From contig CALZFC010000009.1 of the NCBI GenBank assembly GCA_945643635.1, positions 7,630,501 through 7,694,500 on the forward strand: 64,000 nt of DNA, in the 5' to 3' direction. This DNA is from Allodiplogaster sudhausi (Eukaryota; Nematoda; Chromadorea; Rhabditida; Diplogasteridae). The notes under the pieces were generated by a model. It was not told the DNA's origin and searched no databases. It saw nothing but the letters and a program-made list of their open reading frames with translations. The translations under genes and the position numbers were made by a program. The stretch's first letter is position 1; each line of letters starts with the position of its first letter. Shown piece by piece: positions 11,406 to 22,259 of this stretch.

Positions 11406-12818
11406 AAAAATGAGCGGCCAGGCCCACAGGCGAACCAACCGTGTGGCGGTGTCTTGAATTCGCCGATTCGATTTCTGGGATGCCCATGAACCGGCGCACA
11501 CTATACTTGACGGCTTTTCGACCAAAAATTTCATATGGCTCCATGTCTTGTATGGCGCTTGGTAACTTGCCAAGCTGCGAGAGAGACACTTTATCGTTGT
11601 AGTTTAATTACTTAAGATGCATCAGAAGAACCGCTTTTCTCTGCTGCATCCGACACCATAGAGAGAGGCGGCTCTTTTAAGCTCTCTCTATTTTTAATTC
11701 TATTTTAAAGAGTTGTTGTGCGCATATGGCTGCATGTCTTGATGTGTGTTTGGCAGCTTGCCAAGTGGCGAGAGAGACACTTTAACGTTGTTCTGCAACT
11801 ACGTTAGATACGTAAGAAGAACCGCCTTTCTCTGCTGCATCCGACACCATAGAGAGAGGTGGCTCTTTATGGCTCTCTCTATTTTTATCAAGCCAAGAAA
11901 GCCATCTCAGCTCGACTTCACGTCAAGCCAAGAAGGCCATGTCAGCTCGACGACACGTCAAGCCAAGAAGCCCATCTCAGCTCGACGACACGTCAAGCGA
12001 AGAAAGCCCTCTCAGCTCCACGGCACGCCAATCAAAGAAGGCACTCTCAGCTCCACTGCACGTGGAACCAAAAGGCCCTCTCGGTTCAGCGATGCGCTGA
12101 GCTGGGAAAGCAGTCAGTTTGAGGACGTACCTCAAACTTGGGTGATTAAACCGACTTTGGCCAGGAAGCACTGGATGCCTATAAGCTGGCGCAACCTATG
12201 TTAGCCGAGTTTTTCTTAGCATGTGAGGCCAGCGTCTTGGGGGACACTTGGTAACGCGGGGAGCAGGAGCGACCAAAAATTTCATATGGCTGCATGTCTT
12301 GATGTGTGTTTGGCAGCTTGCCAAGTGGCGAGAGAGACACTTTAACGTTGTTCTGAAACTACGTTAGATACATGAAAAGAACCGCTTTTCTCTGCTGCAT
12401 CCGACACCATAGAGAGAGGCGGCTCTTTTAAGCTCTCTCTATTTTTAATTCTTTTTTAAATTGCTTTTGTGCACATATGGATGCATGTCTTGATGGCGCG
12501 TTTGGCAAAGACCTGGCTCGCTCGCTATTGGTCGAATCCTGAAATGGGCCAATGAGCGAGGGGGCGGAGCTCCCGTGGCCTCAGCGATCTCGAGTGTCGC
12601 AGCCTCGGCGAACTTGTTTTTCTTTTCTTTGCTCGTCTAATCTCTCAATGCATAGTGATTCTCGTAGCTTTCTCTCGCTCTCATGCCCCTCTATTTCTCC
12701 CATGCATTTTGGTCGCAGATACACTTCTGCTTGTGAACTATCTAGAGGAACTAGTTAACTAAGTTGATCTTTTTTCTTTTTAATTATGGAACTTGGGAAC
12801 TCTAAAAACCAAGGAACA

Positions 12819-13008
12819 TGTTCGCACCATTGCGAATGACCGCATGTTTAGTCCACATTAATTGTATTTTGTATCTCCCGCCCCTTGTATAGCGGTGTAA
12901 GACCAATCCGCGCGTTGCGGTCGCGGAGCGGTTGACCTCTCCCTCGCCTACGTGTCACGCTAGGCCTAGCCCGTCCCTGCCACCTCATTGTTAGCGTCCT
13001 TCTTCTTC
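12819..13008 (+). repeat. 190-bp direct repeat, left copy (LTR-like)
   Basis: The repeat begins TGTTCGCACCATTGCGAATG and ends GTCCTTCTTCTTC. It matches 16182-16371 with four mismatches in 190 bp. It begins TG like an LTR, directly after CCAAGGAACA of the host satellite. The internal region follows. No clear primer-binding site was found. Confidence 0.8.
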
Positions 13009-13244
13009 CACATCCTCAAGAACCCCTCTTCCAACTCTCTTCCTTCTCAATCTCCACATCTCTCTCCCTCGCTCTCATCTCCACCAATCGATACGTCACC
13101 TAGCTAAGATAGCAACCTCGTAATCCTCCGATCAATCCAAGGTTTATGCATTAATTCTTGTAATAAATTTGTTTATTTACTCGAGTTGAGTTCCATACAA
13201 AGCTTTATTAAAGGAGTCAGAGTCATTTAGAAGAACCCCTTTGC

Positions 13245-16202
13245 TTGGCCCTGTCATTCAGATCACGGCAGGGCCATCTTCTAAACATGGTGCGTCGGCT
13301 TCATCGACGCCCGGGCGCGGAACTGGCAGGCGAGCGCGTCCATCTCACCGACACCGACAACTCACGCGCAGACGAGCGCGTCCAGCCCAAGACAACCGAC
13401 GACTCGAGAGGAGAGATGCAGATGGGGCCCGAGTGCCCCAAGATGAGGACCAGGCCCGAGAGCCTGATGAATAGGCCCGAGTGCCTGAGGACCAGGCCCG
13501 TGAGCCTGAAGAATAGGCCCGAGAGCCAGAGGACCATGCCCGAGAGCCTGATGATGATTCGGCCCGTGAGCCAGAGGACCAGGCCCGAGAGCCTGATGTC
13601 GACGGGGCCCGAGTGCCCCAGGAAGTCCGACTTCCCCCACCTCAAGAAGGTGGAAGAGCCCGAGAGCTGCGAAGGAGAGGATGACGACATCGAAGATGAA
13701 GAGAAGTGGCTAAGGAAAGCCGCTCTTCTCTATCCTCCCCCACCGAAGCAGCAGCCAGTCGTCAGTGAAGACGACACAGAGGAAGATGAAGAGAAGAGAT
13801 GGAAGAGAGCAGCTCTCTTGTACCCTCCTCCGCCCGTGCACAACTCGCTGAGAGTGGCACAACGACTACAGTACTCGCAGCAAGAAGCGAGTGGTGCTCT
13901 GCACCAACGACCGGAGAGGAGGGAAGAGAGAAGACATCTGCCGACATCTCCACACAGATCGATGAGGAGTCTGCAAGAAGCACTCGCCTCTCGCCACCGA
14001 CTCCAAGAGGAATCGGAGGAAGATCTGCAGTGGAGAGGAGAGCGGCAACATCTCCATGGGCGATGGAGCGAGCGACCCGGCAGACAAGGCCAAGATCGCC
14101 AGCCGGATGCTGCACAGACTGCAGCACGAGAGGAGCAGCAACGACCACCACGGAGGACACAGCCAAGGCCGCGTGGAGCAGCACAACTGCATCTGCAGCA
14201 ACCACCGGCCAGAGAAGCGGCAGAGGAGCCGCAACCGAGGACTCTCCGGAGTCAACCCGGCCCGCGTGGAGCAGCACAACTGCATCTGCAGGAACCACCG
14301 GCCAGAGAAGCGGCAGAGGAGCCGCAACCGAGGACTCTCCGGAGTCAACCCGGCCCGCGTGGAGCAGCACAACTGCATCTGCAGCAACCACCGGCCAGAG
14401 AAGCGGCAGAGGAGCCGCAACCGAGGACTCTCCGGAGTCAACCCGGCCCGCGTGGAGCAGCACAACTGCATCTGCAGCAACCACCGGCCAGAGAAGCGGC
14501 AGGCGAGCCGCCACCGAGGACTCATCTGAGTCAAGCAGACCCTTGTGGAGCAGCATCGACCGACCACCGGCTGGATCAGTGGCGGAATGGACCACCGGCC
14601 GGAGAAGTGGCGGACGAGCAAGGGAATCAAAACGGAGCAAGTGGAGCAGCTCATCGACAAGTGCACCACCCATCAAGAGAGGCCCTAGTGATCGATTCAC
14701 TGAGGGCACCCGCACTGGACAAGGATCACGGATGCACCAACGGAGAAGAGCGCATTCCTGCAGCTGCACCGACAGCAGCGACCGAACAGGATGCAAATGA
14801 GAGCTTACCCAGCGAGGAAGCACCCAAGCCCGGTCACACTCAACACCGGCAACTCTTCCGGCAGAAGCCACAGCAGCAGTCTTGGCCTGCGGAACCCCAG
14901 CAGTCTTTCAAGAAGATCGACGACTACACCCACTCCCAGCATCCACCACATCCCCTCCAGCAGCAGAAGCCGAAGCATCCATCCCGGCACAGAGACAACC
15001 AGCAGTCATCGACAAGGAGCAACGATGACTCTTCTCACCACCAGCCACCCTCACAACAACTCCAGCGGAAGCAACGGCTTCCATCTACATCTCCATCTCT
15101 GCACACGGACAACCAGCAGTCATCGCGAAGAAGCAGCGACGACTCTTCCCACCACCAGCCACCCTCACAACCATTCCAGCAGAAGCCGAAGACGACATCC
15201 CGGCCCACAGAAGAGCAGCAGTCCAGAGTCAACCGGAAGGAGAAGAATCCCAGTGTCCCTCCTGGCTCCTTTCCGCACAATGACGACGTCTGCACACACA
15301 ACCGGACTTCCCAGCAGTCTTTCCAGCGGCCGCAGATCAAGCCTAAGCCCGCACAGAAGACGACGAGAAACCACGGAGGAGCAGACTCTTCGCGTGCCTC
15401 CATCTCGCTCGTCCCCTCGCACATCTCTTCATCGGAAGACAACAAGAGCAGCAGCACCAAGGCCAGCAGTCCCGGCAGGAACAAGAACCGAGTCCGCGGA
15501 CGGCCGCAGCAATCGACGCACCAGAAGCACCAGAACAACTGGCAGGCCGTCGACCGCTCCTCTTCCAAGATTCCTCCCATCGATGTCCCTTCCGCATCCT
15601 CCAACGACTTTGGCAAGTCGACCACGAAGGGCCACGGCAGGAAGAAGTCACTCACCAGCAAGGTGAAACACCCCGGCGAGTCGGACAAGGCCCACTTCCC
15701 TCGGGCCGCTGCAGGGTCACTAGGCGCGATGCCTGTGATGACTTCCACATACTGTACCTACCGTACTCACCACCACAACAACTCCATTCCTGCAATGTTC
15801 TCCAGCTACATGATGTTCTTGGAGTTTGTCATTCTGTTCTCTCTCTCTCTTCACTCTGCAATTCGATTGCTTTTGTGTTCTCGACGAGTCCTGGAGAAGA
15901 AGCAAAGCCTTCTGTGTCAGAGAAGTCGGGCGATCGCTTCTTTCCGCAACAGTGATGATTTCCAGCCACGATTCCCACCTGAGAAAGAACAACTCCATCC
16001 ATCCATCCAGCTCTCCTGCTTTCTACAACAACTACCCGAGTCAAGTTCATCCGAGTCGAGAACTACCGTATCAAGAGCTACCGTACCGAGAGCAGCCAAG
16101 CAAGGACAACTGCAACAAGGAACTCAGCCCTTACCCCTTTCATGTTGTTCCTTCCCCCTTTTTCTTTTCCTTTGGCGGCAGTGTTCGCACCATTGCGAAT
16201 GA
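13245..16202 (+). CDS. Low-complexity 985-codon ORF inside the LTR-like element
   Basis: A single uninterrupted frame covers nearly the whole internal region. In order it has: a Pro-Glu-Ser repeat (GPECP, RPESL) at about residues 60-125; two copies of an acidic DEEK stretch followed by AALLYPPPP at about 150-200; a 31-residue repeat in four copies at about 308-430; Gln/Ser/His-rich spacer; and a basic Ser-rich part with an AT-hook-like RVRGRPQQ near 745. Beyond about residue 825 the composition changes and may be noncoding. The stop lies in the right 190-bp repeat. Two other frames are also open over the 93-bp repeats, so the frame choice rests on the AALLYPPPP repeats and overall length. It may be a gag-like protein; no catalytic domain is visible. 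Confidence 0.4.
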   Translation: MALSFRSRQGHLLNMVRRLHRRPGAELAGERVHLTDTDNSRADERVQPKTTDDSRGEMQMGPECPKMRTRPESLMNRPECLRTRPVSLKNRPESQRTMPESLMMIRPVSQRTRPESLMSTGPECPRKSDFPHLKKVEEPESCEGEDDDIEDEEKWLRKAALLYPPPPKQQPVVSEDDTEEDEEKRWKRAALLYPPPPVHNSLRVAQRLQYSQQEASGALHQRPERREERRHLPTSPHRSMRSLQEALASRHRLQEESEEDLQWRGERQHLHGRWSERPGRQGQDRQPDAAQTAAREEQQRPPRRTQPRPRGAAQLHLQQPPAREAAEEPQPRTLRSQPGPRGAAQLHLQEPPAREAAEEPQPRTLRSQPGPRGAAQLHLQQPPAREAAEEPQPRTLRSQPGPRGAAQLHLQQPPAREAAGEPPPRTHLSQADPCGAASTDHRLDQWRNGPPAGEVADEQGNQNGASGAAHRQVHHPSREALVIDSLRAPALDKDHGCTNGEERIPAAAPTAATEQDANESLPSEEAPKPGHTQHRQLFRQKPQQQSWPAEPQQSFKKIDDYTHSQHPPHPLQQQKPKHPSRHRDNQQSSTRSNDDSSHHQPPSQQLQRKQRLPSTSPSLHTDNQQSSRRSSDDSSHHQPPSQPFQQKPKTTSRPTEEQQSRVNRKEKNPSVPPGSFPHNDDVCTHNRTSQQSFQRPQIKPKPAQKTTRNHGGADSSRASISLVPSHISSSEDNKSSSTKASSPGRNKNRVRGRPQQSTHQKHQNNWQAVDRSSSKIPPIDVPSASSNDFGKSTTKGHGRKKSLTSKVKHPGESDKAHFPRAAAGSLGAMPVMTSTYCTYRTHHHNNSIPAMFSSYMMFLEFVILFSLSLHSAIRLLLCSRRVLEKKQSLLCQRSRAIASFRNSDDFQPRFPPEKEQLHPSIQLSCFLQQLPESSSSESRTTVSRATVPRAAKQGQLQQGTQPLPLSCCSFPLFLFLWRQCSHHCE
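14171..14542 (+). repeat. 93-bp coding tandem repeat, four copies
   Basis: Units start at 14171, 14264, 14357 and 14450, each 93 bp and nearly identical, beginning GCGTGGAGCAGCACAACTGC. The length is a multiple of three, so all + frames stay open through it. Confidence 0.85.
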
Positions 16203-16371
16203 CCGCATGTTTAGTCCACATTAATTGTATTTTGTATCTCCCGCCCCTTGTATAGCGGTGTAAGACCAATCCGCGCGTTGCGGTCGCGGAGCGGTTGACC
16301 TCTCCCTCGCCTACGTGTCACGCTAGACCTATCCCGTCCCTGAGACCTCATTGTTAGCGTCCTTCTTCTTC
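16182..16371 (+). repeat. 190-bp direct repeat, right copy (LTR-like)
   Basis: This is the partner of 12819-13008 with four mismatches, clustered near CTAGACCTATCCC and CTGAGACC. After its end, GGGCCGGCAGGGCC begins DNA not found at the left copy. Confidence 0.8.
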
Positions 16372-16725
16372 GGGCCGGCAGGGCCTCTACTCTCCTCTTC
16401 ATTTCTTAATTACTTGTCATTGCTTTGTCATGTGTTAAGGGAAGTTGCTATAACTTTAACTTATTATTATTACCGATGTATTGATATGGCAATCCTTTAT
16501 GCGGTGCTGGCTTCTTAGCCAGTTTTGTGCATACTTGATGTATTATATGTAATTTCATCATACTTCGTCATATATGCTTTTCTCTTCATATATGCTTTTC
16601 CTCTTTCTTTCTCTCTTTCTCTTACTCTCTTCTCTTTCTCCTCGGCGTCGTTGTCATGCTTGCGCGTAAGCCCATCCCACCCTCTGACGGCTTTCTACCG
16701 TGCTTTAAGGGTTTGGCGGCCATTT
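16372..16725. other. Unique AT- and CT-rich spacer right of the LTR-like element
   Basis: The stretch contains TTATTATTATTACCG and a pyrimidine run (16590-16640). It has no gene and is not shared with other macro-units. It could be the rest of a longer right LTR whose counterpart at the left has been lost. Confidence 0.35.
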
Positions 16726-19010
16726 TGAGCAATCAACTATGTTTCTGCGATAAAAATGAAGCAAGATACAAAGAAATTGCCTTTCCCGACACCACAACAC
16801 GTTGAGCTAAGAAGGCCATCTCAGCTCGACGTCACGTCAAGCCAAGAAGGCCATCTCAGCTCGACGTCACGTCAAGCCAAGAAGGCCATCTCAGCTCGGC
16901 GTCACGTCAAGCCAAGAAGGCCATCTCAACTCGACATCACGTCAAGCCAAGAAGGCCATCTCTGCTCGACGTCACGTCAAGCCAAGAAGGCCATCTCAAC
17001 TCGACGTCACGTCAAGCCAACAAGGCCATCTCAACTCGACGTCACGTCAAGCTAAGAAGGCCATTCCATGTGTTCGCAAGGAACATCAAAAAATGAGCGG
17101 CCAGGCTCACAGGCTAACCAACCGTAAGGCGGTGCCTGGAATTCGCCGATTAAACCGATTTCTGGGATGCCCATGAACCGGCGCACACTATACTTGACGG
17201 CTTTTCGACCAAAATTTTTTTCTCAACTTGGCCAATTTTTTTTGTTCTCAGACCTCGGATGAGGAAACTTCTTTTAAAAGTGTAATCGTTCAGACTTACT
17301 TTTATACAACATTACATAGCTAAAAAAACCGCCTTTCTCTGTAGAAAAATGTAGGATAGAGAGAGACACAGCTTCCGAGCTCTCTCTAAATGTTTTACGC
17401 TAAATTAAAGACTTGTGATTACATATGGCTGGCTCAACTGCACACAAAGATTAGAAGAGAATATCAGCTCGGAGTGATAGTTTTAATATGCTTCCTTTAT
17501 TTCAGATTGCTCTAAATGAGCTTGGCCGCAAAAACTGCAGTTCCAAACGGTCGCAAGGAACCGCAGAACCTGCAGTTCCAAACGGTCGCAAGGAACCGCA
17601 GAACCTGCAGTTCCAAGCGTTCGCAAGTAACGGCAAAAAATGAGCGGCCAGGCCCACAGGCGAACCAACCGTATGGCGGTGCCTTGACTTCGCCGATTAA
17701 ACCGATTTCTGGGATGCCTATGAACCGGCGCACACTATACTTGACGGCTTTTCGACCAAAAATTTCATATGGCTCCATGTCTTGAATGGCGCTTGGCAAC
17801 TTGCCAAGCTGCGAGAGAGACACTTTATCGTTGTACTTTAATTACTTAATATGCATCAGAAGAACCGCTTTTCTCTGCTGCATCCGACACCATAGAGAGA
17901 GGCGGCTCTTTTAAGCTCTCTCTATTTTTAATTTTATTTTAAATAGCTTTTGTTCACATATGGATGCATGTCTTGATGTGTGTTTGGCAGCTTGCCAAGT
18001 GGCGAGAGAGACACTTTAACGTTGTTCTGCAACTACGTTAGATACGTAAGAAGAACCGCCTTTCTCTGCTGCATCCGACACCATAGAGAGAGGTGGCTCT
18101 TTATAGCTCTCTCTATTTTTATCAAGCCAAGAAAGCCATCTCAGCTCGACTTCACGTCAAGCCAAGAAGGCCATGTCAGCTCGACGACACGTCAAGCCAA
18201 GAAGCCCATCTCAGCTCGACGACACGTCAAGCCAAGAAGGCCCTCTCAGCTCCACGGCACGCCAATCCAAGAAGGCACTCTCAGCTCCACTGCACGTGGA
18301 ACCAAAAGGCCCTCTCGGTTCAGCGATGCGCTGAGCTGGGAAAGCAGTCAGTTTGAGGACGTACCTCAAACTTGGGTGATTAAACCGACTTTGGCCAGGA
18401 AGCACTGGATGCCTATAAGCTGGCGCAACCTATGTTAGCCGAGTTTTTCTTAGCATGTGAGGCCTGCGTGTTGGGGGACACTTGGTAACGCGGGGAGCAG
18501 GAGCGACCAAAAATTTCATATGGCTGCATGTCTTTTTGGCGATTGGCAACTTGCCAACCTGTGAGAGAGACACTTTAACGTTCTCCTGCAACTACCTTAG
18601 ATATGTCAAAATAACCGCCTTTCTCTGCTGCATCCGACGCCATAGAGAGAGGCGGCTCTTTTAAGCTCTCTCTATTTTTAATTTTATTTTAAATAGCTTT
18701 TGTGCACATATGGATGCATGTCTGGTTAGCGTTTGGCAACTTGCCAAGACCTTGCTCGCTCGCTATTGGTCGAATCCTGAAATGGACCAATGAGCGAGGG
18801 GGCGGAGCTCCCGTGGCCTCGGCGATCTCGCGTGTCGCAGGCTCGGCGAACTTTTTTTTCTTTTCTCTGCTCGTCCAATCTCTCAATACAAAATGACTCT
18901 CGTCGCTTTCTCTCGCTCTCTTGCTTGCTCTCCTCTATTTCTCCCATGCATTTTGGTCTTAGTTACGTTTCTGCTTGGGAACAATCTAGAGGAACTAGTT
19001 AACTAAGTTA
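16726..19010 (+). repeat. Macro-unit 2, main part
   Basis: The block resumes at CATTTTGAGCAATCAACTATG and repeats the module order of macro-unit 1. Minisatellite A is at 16800-17062 and minisatellite B at 17520-17630. Hairpin modules with AGAGAGAGGCGGCTC...GCTCTCTCT lie near 17895, 18090 and 18645. A pyrimidine-rich tail ends GGAACTAGTTAACTAAGTT. Identity to unit 1 is high, and long stretches such as 17980-18440 against 11746-12204 differ at only a few bases. Confidence 0.75.
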
Positions 19011-22000
19011 AGCTACTTTCTGGAGTACTACTACTTTAGGGAGCTAAACAACTTTAAAGAGCTAAGAAAAGTTTAGGAGTTTTTAGAGTTCAGGGGCTCA
19101 CTTAAGCTTAGGGAGTTAAAGAAGAGTTAAGAAGTTTTTAGAGTTTCGGGACTCAGCTAAGCTAAGGAAAGAATAATTAAGGAGTTTTAGAGTTCAGGGT
19201 CTCAGCTAAGCTTAGGGAGCTAAAGAAGAGTTAAGGAGTTTTTAAAGTTTCAGGTCTCAGCAAAGCTTACGGAGTAAGAAGAGAGAGAGAGAGAGTAAGA
19301 AGAGAAAAGAAGACATCAAAGGCTTTAAGAAGAGTTCAGAGCACGACAATACACAAAACATCAATTGGCATAATTTTATTATGTACTATTTATTTCAGAT
19401 GACTCTAAGTGAACCTGGCCGCAAAAACTGCGGTTCCAAGCGTTCGAAAGGAACCGCAAAAACTGCAGTTCCATGCGATCGCAATAAACCGCAAAATTCG
19501 CAGTTCCATGCGATCGGAAGAAACCGCAAAATTCGCAGGTTCAAGCGTTCGCAAGGAACTACAAAAAATGAGCGGCCACGCTCACAGGCGAGCCAAACGT
19601 GAGACTGCGCCTCGAAGTTGCAGATTGAACCGAGTTCTGGAATGCCAGTAAACCAGTGCAACCTATACTTTACGGGTTTTCGACCAAAATTTTTTTCTCT
19701 ATCTCGCTGTAACAGGCAATTTCAGGACTTGGACTTATACTTGTAAGTGTATGTCAAAATGCTTAACGTGAATTATACACAGCTCTCTGTAGCTCATTAC
19801 AAAGCTCTTACTTTGTAGATTTCACTGGTATAGAGAGAGAATCAACTTTTGGTCTCTTTGTATGTGTTTTAATCGGAAAAAACGCATAAACTCACATATG
19901 TTGGCATCGTGCCAAAAACTATAAATGACTTGTGAATGCGTTCAATGGACACGAGAAAAATGCAAATTTTTGCAGAGAGGCAGAGGAATGCAAGAGGAAG
20001 AGAGATAAATAGAGAGAGAGTGGAAAAGTAAGTTGTAAGTGTATATATTTAATGTTTTTCATGTGTTTGGCTGCATGTGTGGTTGAGACAGCGCGAATTG
20101 GCAAAGTGCCAATAATTATGAGGTGCGAAGAAATGAGCGAAATGAGGTGCAATGTGTGTTTTTTCTGCTTGCGTAGATTTTTTGCGATTTATTATGAATA
20201 TTAACGTTAAGTATTGTGTATTTACAGAGTTGTAAGCAGCATAATTGAGACTTTTGAGTTTAAAAAGCCTAAGGTCCTCGCACGAATTTGATCGTACTGT
20301 AGACGGCAAGAGTTTTACTGAGAGCTTATTGGTCGGCTGAGGGGAGGAGCTGAAAGTGCTCTTCTTATCATGTGTTCTAAGCGCTACTATAGAAATCTTC
20401 AAATTTTTCTGGTCATTTTGAGCAATCAACTATGTTTCTGCGATAAAAATGAAGCAAGATACAAAGAAATTGCCTTTCCCGAAACCACTACACGTTGAGC
20501 TAAGAAGGCCATCTCAGCTCGACGTCACGTCAAGACAAGAAGGCCAGCTCAGCTCGGCGTCACGTCAAGCCAAGAAGGCCATCTCAACTCGACGTCACGT
20601 CAAGCCAAGAAGGCCATCTCAGCTCGACGTCACGTCAAGCCAAGAAGGCCATCTCAGATCGACGTCACGCCAAGCTAAGAAGGCCATTCCATGTGTTCGC
20701 AAGGAACATCAAAAAATGAGCGGCCAGGCTCACAGGCTAACCAACCGTGAGGCGGGGCCTGGAATTCGCCGATTAAACCGATTTCTGGGATGCCCATGAA
20801 CCGGCGCACACTATACTTGACGGTTTTTCGACCAAAATTTTTTTCTCAGCGATGCCAATTTTTTTTGTTCTCAGACCTCGGATGAGGAAACTTCTTTTAA
20901 ATGTCTAATCGTTCAGACTTACTTTTATACAACATTACATAGCTAAAAAAACCGCCTTTCTCTGTAGAAAAATGTAGGATAGAGAGAGACACAGCTTCCG
21001 AGCTCTCTCTAAATGTTTTACGCTAAATTAAAGACTTGTGATTACATATGGTTGGCTCAACTGCACACAAAGATTAGAAGAGAATATCAGCTCGGAGTGA
21101 TAGTTTTAATATGCTTCCTTTATTTCAGATTGCTCTAAATGAGCCTGGCCGCAAAAGCTGCAGTTCCAAGCGTTCGCAAGAAACCGCCAAAGCAGCGGTT
21201 CCATGCGTTCACAAGTAACGGCAAAAAATGAGCGACCAGGCCCACAGGCGAACCAACCGTGTGGCGGTGCCTTGAATTCGCCGAACGGAATGCAGAGCCA
21301 GGAAGACCCAAGAGTGAGGAGCTACCTCAAACTTGGGTAACTAAACCGGCGTTTGAAAGAAAGCGCTGGATGCCTATGAATTTGCGCAACCTACACTTGC
21401 CGAGTTTTCGAAGGGAGTTCATGATGCTGAGTGTGCGTACTGGAATGCTGGCAAAGTGCCAAAAAATTATTATTTTAAGAGTTTTACTGCTTTAAAGGTT
21501 ACATAAAATTACAAAAAAATCAGAGAGTAAGAGTAGAGTGTGAGAGACATGATAGAACTGTCTCTCTCTCTCTCTTTCTCTCTCTCTATGTCGTCTCTCT
21601 CTCTCTTTCTTTCTAAGTGAACAGGCTACTTCAGGACTTGATCGTGTACTTGTAAGTGTCTGTGAGAACGCTCAACGTGAATTATATACATCTCTCTGTA
21701 GCTCATTACAAAGCTCTTCCTTTGTACAATTCACTGGTATAGAGAGAGAGTCAACTTTCGGCTTCTTTGTAAGTGTTTTAATGTGTTTTAATGGAAAGAC
21801 ACACATATGTTGACATCGTGCTAAAAACTTTAAATGGCTTGTGAATGCGTTCAATGGCCACGAAAAAATGCAGATTTTTGCAGAGAGACAGAGGAATACG
21901 AGAGGAAGACAGAGAAATAGAGAGAGAGTGGAAAAGTAAGTTGTAAGTGTATGTATTTAATGTATTTCATTTGTTTGGCTGTATGTTTGCAAGAGGTGCG

Positions 22001-22259
22001 AAGTGGTCGACGGAGGTGCGAAGGGGGCGGAGCTAAGCGACTGTTTCGTTGTCTAACCTCCGTGTTTTGCGAGCAGCCTCGGCGATCTCGCGTGTCGCAG
22101 GCTCGGCGAACTTTTTTTTCTTTTCTCTGCTCGTCAAATCTCTCGACTCATACCGCACTCTCGTCGTTTCTGCAGCTCTCATGCCCGCTCTCCAATCTCT
22201 CTCCATGGCTTTTTTTTCGGAGATACACTTCTGCTTGGGAACTATCTAGAGGAACTAGT
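19011..22259 (+). repeat. Macro-unit 3
   Basis: The unit opens with a run of TTTAGGGAGCTAAAGAAGAGTTAAGGAG-type repeats (19020-19260). Diverged minisatellite B follows (19410-19570), then modules with TTCACTGGTATAGAGAGAG (19825 and 21730). Minisatellite A is at 20497-20690 and B at 21145-21225, followed by CT microsatellites (21560-21615). The pyrimidine-rich tail ends GGAACTAGTTAACTAAGTT. No gene is supported. Confidence 0.65.

Larger units (their letters stand above)
9823..12760 (+). repeat. Macro-unit 1 of a complex tandem repeat
   Basis: The unit starts GGAACTAGTTAACTAAGTT and runs through an A/T-rich lead (9840-10130). Next come CATTTTGAGCAATCAACTATG, a 35-bp minisatellite, a second 35-bp minisatellite and modules with TAGAGAGAG...CTCTCTCTA hairpins. 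It ends with a pyrimidine-rich tail and GGAACTAGTTAACTAAGTT. The same order recurs from about 12.76, 19.0 and 22.25 kb. The 363-bp repeat is embedded at 10661-11023. Confidence 0.7.
12819..16371 (+). mobile_element. LTR-like non-autonomous element nested in macro-unit 2
   Basis: Two 190-bp direct repeats bound 3.2 kb of GC-rich DNA that differs sharply from the surrounding satellite. The left junction is clean against sister macro-units (host CCAAGGAACA, then TG). On the right, unrelated DNA (16372-16725) follows before the host resumes at CATTTTGAGCAATC, and about 270 bp of host sequence is missing. No reverse transcriptase, integrase or protease frame is seen. This suggests a non-autonomous or heavily deleted LTR retroelement. 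A satellite-capture product is an alternative. Confidence 0.5.

Noticed and set aside
13301..15748. Several other long frames on both strands within the LTR-like element
   Set aside because: They are GC-rich shadows of the 985-codon frame and the 93-bp repeat. None carries the ordered repeats seen in the chosen frame.
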